Assembly: GCF_021278985.1 (NCBI RefSeq)
Contig: NZ_CP082833.1
Span: forward strand, 496,001 to 560,000
From: Citrobacter rodentium NBRC 105723 = DSM 16636
GTDB lineage: Bacteria > Pseudomonadota > Gammaproteobacteria > Enterobacterales > Enterobacteriaceae
Direction: 5' to 3'
DNA length: 64,000 nt
Positions 61,765 to 64,000 of this stretch are shown piece after piece. Under the pieces are notes generated by a model that worked only from the letters and a program-made list of their open reading frames with translations, did not search any database and was not told the origin of the DNA. Both the position numbers and the translations under genes were made by a program. Position 1 is the stretch's first letter. Each line of letters begins with the position of its first letter.

Positions 61765-62541
61765 ATGGAAATCACTGAACCACGACGTTTGTATCAACAA
61801 CTGGCCGCCGATCTGAAAGAGCGCATTGAACAGGGCGTTTACCTGGTGGGCGACAAGCTGCCCGCAGAACGCTTTATCGCCGATGAAAAAAACGTCAGCC
61901 GCACCGTGGTTCGTGAAGCCATCATCATGCTGGAAGTCGAAGGCTTTGTGGAAGTGCGCAAAGGCTCCGGCATTCATGTCATCTCGAATCAGCCGCGCTA
62001 TCAGCAGGCCACCGACGAGTCGCTGGAGTTTGCTAACTACGGGCCTTTTGAGCTGTTGCAGGCGCGCCAGCTTATTGAAAGCAACATTGCCGAATTCGCC
62101 GCCACTCAGGTGACCAAACAGGACATCATGAAACTGATGGCGATCCAGGAACAGGCGCGTAATGAAAAGTGTTTCCGCGACTCGGAATGGGATTTGCAGT
62201 TTCACATTCAGGTGGCGCTGGCCACGCAAAACACCGCGCTGGCGGCCATCGTGGAAAAGATGTGGACTCAGCGCAGCCACAACCCGTACTGGAAAAAACT
62301 GCACGAGCATATTGACGCGCGCACCGTCGATAACTGGTGCGACGACCACGACAAAATCCTCAAAGCGCTGATTCGCAAAGATCCCAACGCCGCCAAGCTG
62401 GCGATGTGGCAGCATCTTGAGAACACCAAAATCATGCTGTTTAATGAAACCAGCGATGATTTCGAGTTTAACGCCGACCGCTATCTTTTTGCCGAAAATC
62501 CGGTAGTTCATCTTGATACCGCCGCCAGCGCGGTAAAATAA
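61765..62541 (+). CDS. exuR: GntR/FadR-family hexuronate repressor ExuR
   Basis: This 258-residue repressor equals E. coli ExuR in length. It controls exuT, uxaCA and other hexuronate genes and releases DNA on galacturonate, glucuronate or derived tagaturonate and fructuronate. The N-terminal winged HTH (LPAERFIADEKNVSRTVVREAIIML) and the C-terminal all-helical FCD ligand domain with metal-binding His residues (FHIQVALATQN, NTKIMLFNET) are clear. ATG 61765 begins MEITEPRRLYQQL as in E. coli. A terminator follows. Confidence 0.96.
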   Translation: MEITEPRRLYQQLAADLKERIEQGVYLVGDKLPAERFIADEKNVSRTVVREAIIMLEVEGFVEVRKGSGIHVISNQPRYQQATDESLEFANYGPFELLQARQLIESNIAEFAATQVTKQDIMKLMAIQEQARNEKCFRDSEWDLQFHIQVALATQNTALAAIVEKMWTQRSHNPYWKKLHEHIDARTVDNWCDDHDKILKALIRKDPNAAKLAMWQHLENTKIMLFNETSDDFEFNADRYLFAENPVVHLDTAASAVK

Positions 62542-62885
62542 CCCGTCTCGATTCAGCAGGCGCCTCGTTGCGCCTGTTTTGCCGACAGTAAGCGAAAGAT
62601 ATAAAGTGTCAGCCTGTGTAAATCCTCTCGCCTCACCTCCCGTCGATCAGCAAAATCAGCTTTCAGGGACATGTAATTTCTATAACGGACTTCGTTGACC
62701 TTTGTTACAATTAGATGCAAATCGAATTCAGGTTTGTTAGTGCTTGCTTACTTCACAACTTAACAGGGACGAGTTCAGGCCGTGAGTTTGCGTTGTCCGC
62801 CTCCAGTACCAATAAGATAAAAATCATGCGGCGCAGTAAACTCCTGAAACCGGCGTGACGTTAACCGATTCACCAGGAATACTGA
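62542..62885. other. exuR-yqjA gap
   Basis: About 340 bp. The exuR terminator lies at 62557-62580; the rest is the leader and promoter region of yqjA-mzrA. In E. coli this operon is under CpxR; I see GTAAG and GTAAA words (62588-62622) but no clear GTAAA-N5-GTAAA box. Confidence 0.5.
62557..62580 (+). terminator. Terminator after exuR
   Basis: CAGGCGC (62557-62563) pairs with GCGCCTG (62570-62576) across CTCGTT, followed by TTTT. Confidence 0.8.
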
Positions 62886-63548
62886 ATGGAACTTTTGACT
62901 CAATTACTGCATGCCCTGTGGGCGCAGGATTTTGAAACTCTGGCCAATCCCTCAATGATTGGCATGCTGTATTTTGTTTTATTTATGATTCTGTTCCTGG
63001 AAAACGGGCTGCTACCGGCGGCCTTTTTACCCGGCGACAGTCTGCTGGTGTTAGTCGGCGTTCTGATTGCGAAGGGCGCGATGGGCTACCCGCAAACCAT
63101 TCTGTTGCTGACCGTTGCGGCCAGCCTCGGCTGCTGGCTGAGCTATATCCAGGGACGATGGCTGGGCAATACCCGCATCGTGCAAAACTGGTTGTCGCAT
63201 CTGCCTGCGCACTATCATCAGCGCGCCCACCATCTGTTTCATAAGCACGGACTTTCGGCGCTGCTGATTGGCCGTTTCATCGCTTTCGTCCGTACCCTGC
63301 TGCCGACCATCGCAGGGCTTTCGGGGCTTAATAATGCGCGCTTTCAGTTCTTTAACTGGATGAGCGGGCTGCTGTGGGTATTGATCTTAACCACGCTGGG
63401 ATACCTGCTGGGCAAGACGCCGGTCTTTCTGAAATACGAAGATCAGCTGATGTCATGCCTGATGCTGCTGCCGGTGGTGCTGCTGTTTTTTGGCCTCGGC
63501 GGTTCCCTGGTGGTGCTATGGAAAAAGAAATATGGAAATCGAGGGTAA
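62886..63548 (+). CDS. yqjA: DedA-family membrane protein YqjA
   Basis: This 220-residue DedA protein equals E. coli YqjA in length. DedA proteins are proton-linked inner membrane proteins, some now linked to undecaprenyl or lipid flipping; YqjA supports alkaline pH tolerance and membrane potential. The hallmark ENGLLPAAFLPGDSLLVLVG (with the membrane-embedded Glu and Asp) is near residue 40, and GRFIAFVRTLLPTIAGLSG near residue 135 carries the essential Arg. It is followed by mzrA after 3 bp. Confidence 0.95.
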   Translation: MELLTQLLHALWAQDFETLANPSMIGMLYFVLFMILFLENGLLPAAFLPGDSLLVLVGVLIAKGAMGYPQTILLLTVAASLGCWLSYIQGRWLGNTRIVQNWLSHLPAHYHQRAHHLFHKHGLSALLIGRFIAFVRTLLPTIAGLSGLNNARFQFFNWMSGLLWVLILTTLGYLLGKTPVFLKYEDQLMSCLMLLPVVLLFFGLGGSLVVLWKKKYGNRG

Positions 63549-63551
63549 AGG

Positions 63552-63935
63552 ATGCGTAAACCACGCGTAACGCTCAGACACCTTGCCTGGAGCACAATGC
63601 TGCTGATGGTGCTGGGTACCGGGATGCTGTTCTGGTCTGCCGTACGTCAGCAGGAGTCGACGCTGGCGATCCGCTCCATACATCAGGGCGCCAGCATGCC
63701 GGACGGATTCTCTATCTGGCATCATCTGGATGCCCACGGCATTCGTTTTAAAAGTATTACGCCCGAAAATGACACGCTGCTGATCACTTTCGATTCCAGC
63801 GCGCAGAGCGCCGCCGCCAAAGCGGTGCTCGACAAAACGCTCCCCCGCGGCTACATCATCGCCCAGCGGGAGAATGCCAGCCAGGCCGTCCAGTGGCTGT
63901 CACGTTTACGCGACGCCCCTCACCGGATGGGATAA
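63552..63935 (+). CDS. mzrA: EnvZ/OmpR modulator MzrA
   Basis: This 127-residue protein equals E. coli MzrA (YqjB) in length. It is a bitopic inner membrane protein (TM at about 12-31) whose periplasmic part binds EnvZ and raises OmpR phosphorylation, linking CpxAR to EnvZ/OmpR. It starts 3 bp after the yqjA stop, so the two form an operon. The window ends about 65 bp after its stop. Confidence 0.93.
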   Translation: MRKPRVTLRHLAWSTMLLMVLGTGMLFWSAVRQQESTLAIRSIHQGASMPDGFSIWHHLDAHGIRFKSITPENDTLLITFDSSAQSAAAKAVLDKTLPRGYIIAQRENASQAVQWLSRLRDAPHRMG

Positions 63936-64000
63936 TTTCCAGGAATCCGAATCATATCACCCGCTTTGGTGATTTCACCGTTACTGTCTATGCTTAATAA

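Noticed and set aside
63956..63975. Terminator after mzrA
   Set aside because: ATCACC pairs with GGTGAT, but the stem is short and followed by only a few T; the window ends soon after.

Overview
The window is chromosomal DNA of an Enterobacterales species close to Escherichia, Salmonella and Citrobacter. Many genes match E. coli proteins in length and order (fadH, rlmG, ygjP, alx, sstT, uxaA, uxaC, exuR, yqjA, mzrA), and REP/BIME palindromes of the GCCGGATGGC type fill several gaps. A Citrobacter-like species is my best guess, because a Salmonella-type chemoreceptor lies beside aer and a giant Bap-type adhesin is present. The sequence alone does not prove the genus.

Layout. (1) 1-16.5 kb resembles the E. 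coli 98-minute yji block in reverse order: an AT-rich UvrD-like helicase fragment, an Rpn nuclease (rpnD position), AraC and LysE-type genes, mdtM, yjiN, yjiK and yjiJ. Two cassettes interrupt it: a MetC-like lyase with a DAACS symporter and a LysR regulator (5.2-8.8 kb), and a three-gene carbohydrate locus including a GH105 enzyme (10.2-14.2 kb). (2) 16.5-39.4 kb is a complete type I secretion locus on the minus strand, in transcription order TolC-like protein, giant BapA-like adhesin, ABC exporter, HlyD-like adaptor. The adhesin has a core of eleven 297-residue supermodules (891 bp each). It is cut by an in-frame amber codon at 20364-20366, 95 codons before its natural end, which separates the secretion signal from the rest. 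(3) 40-41.2 kb has two orphan genes, one a LecA-like lectin. (4) 41.5-64 kb is colinear with the E. coli 69-minute region: yqjH, yqjI, a chemoreceptor, aer, patA, fadH, rlmG, ygjP, ygjR, alx, sstT, ygjV, uxaCA, exuT, exuR, yqjA, mzrA. The ebg cluster, higBA, ygjQ and other E. coli genes are absent.

How the genes work together. The adhesin locus should display one very large Ca-binding fibre, if the amber codon is suppressed or is a sequencing error. The exu/uxa genes import hexuronates and take galacturonate and glucuronate towards KDG under ExuR, with likely CRP control. The GH105 locus could release unsaturated uronates from plant or host polysaccharides and has three CRP-like sites at 41-42 bp spacing. 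The chemoreceptor and aer have sigma-28 promoter motifs, patA has a sigma-54 motif, yqjH/yqjI has Fur and YqjI-type sites, and alx has a yybP-ykoY leader.

The most unusual observations are the amber-split adhesin with its likely Dcm-hotspot origin, the higher-order repeat array, the LecA-like lectin beside the adhesin locus, the uncharacterised GH105 operon with phased CRP sites, and the terminator plus short reading frame in the exuT leader.
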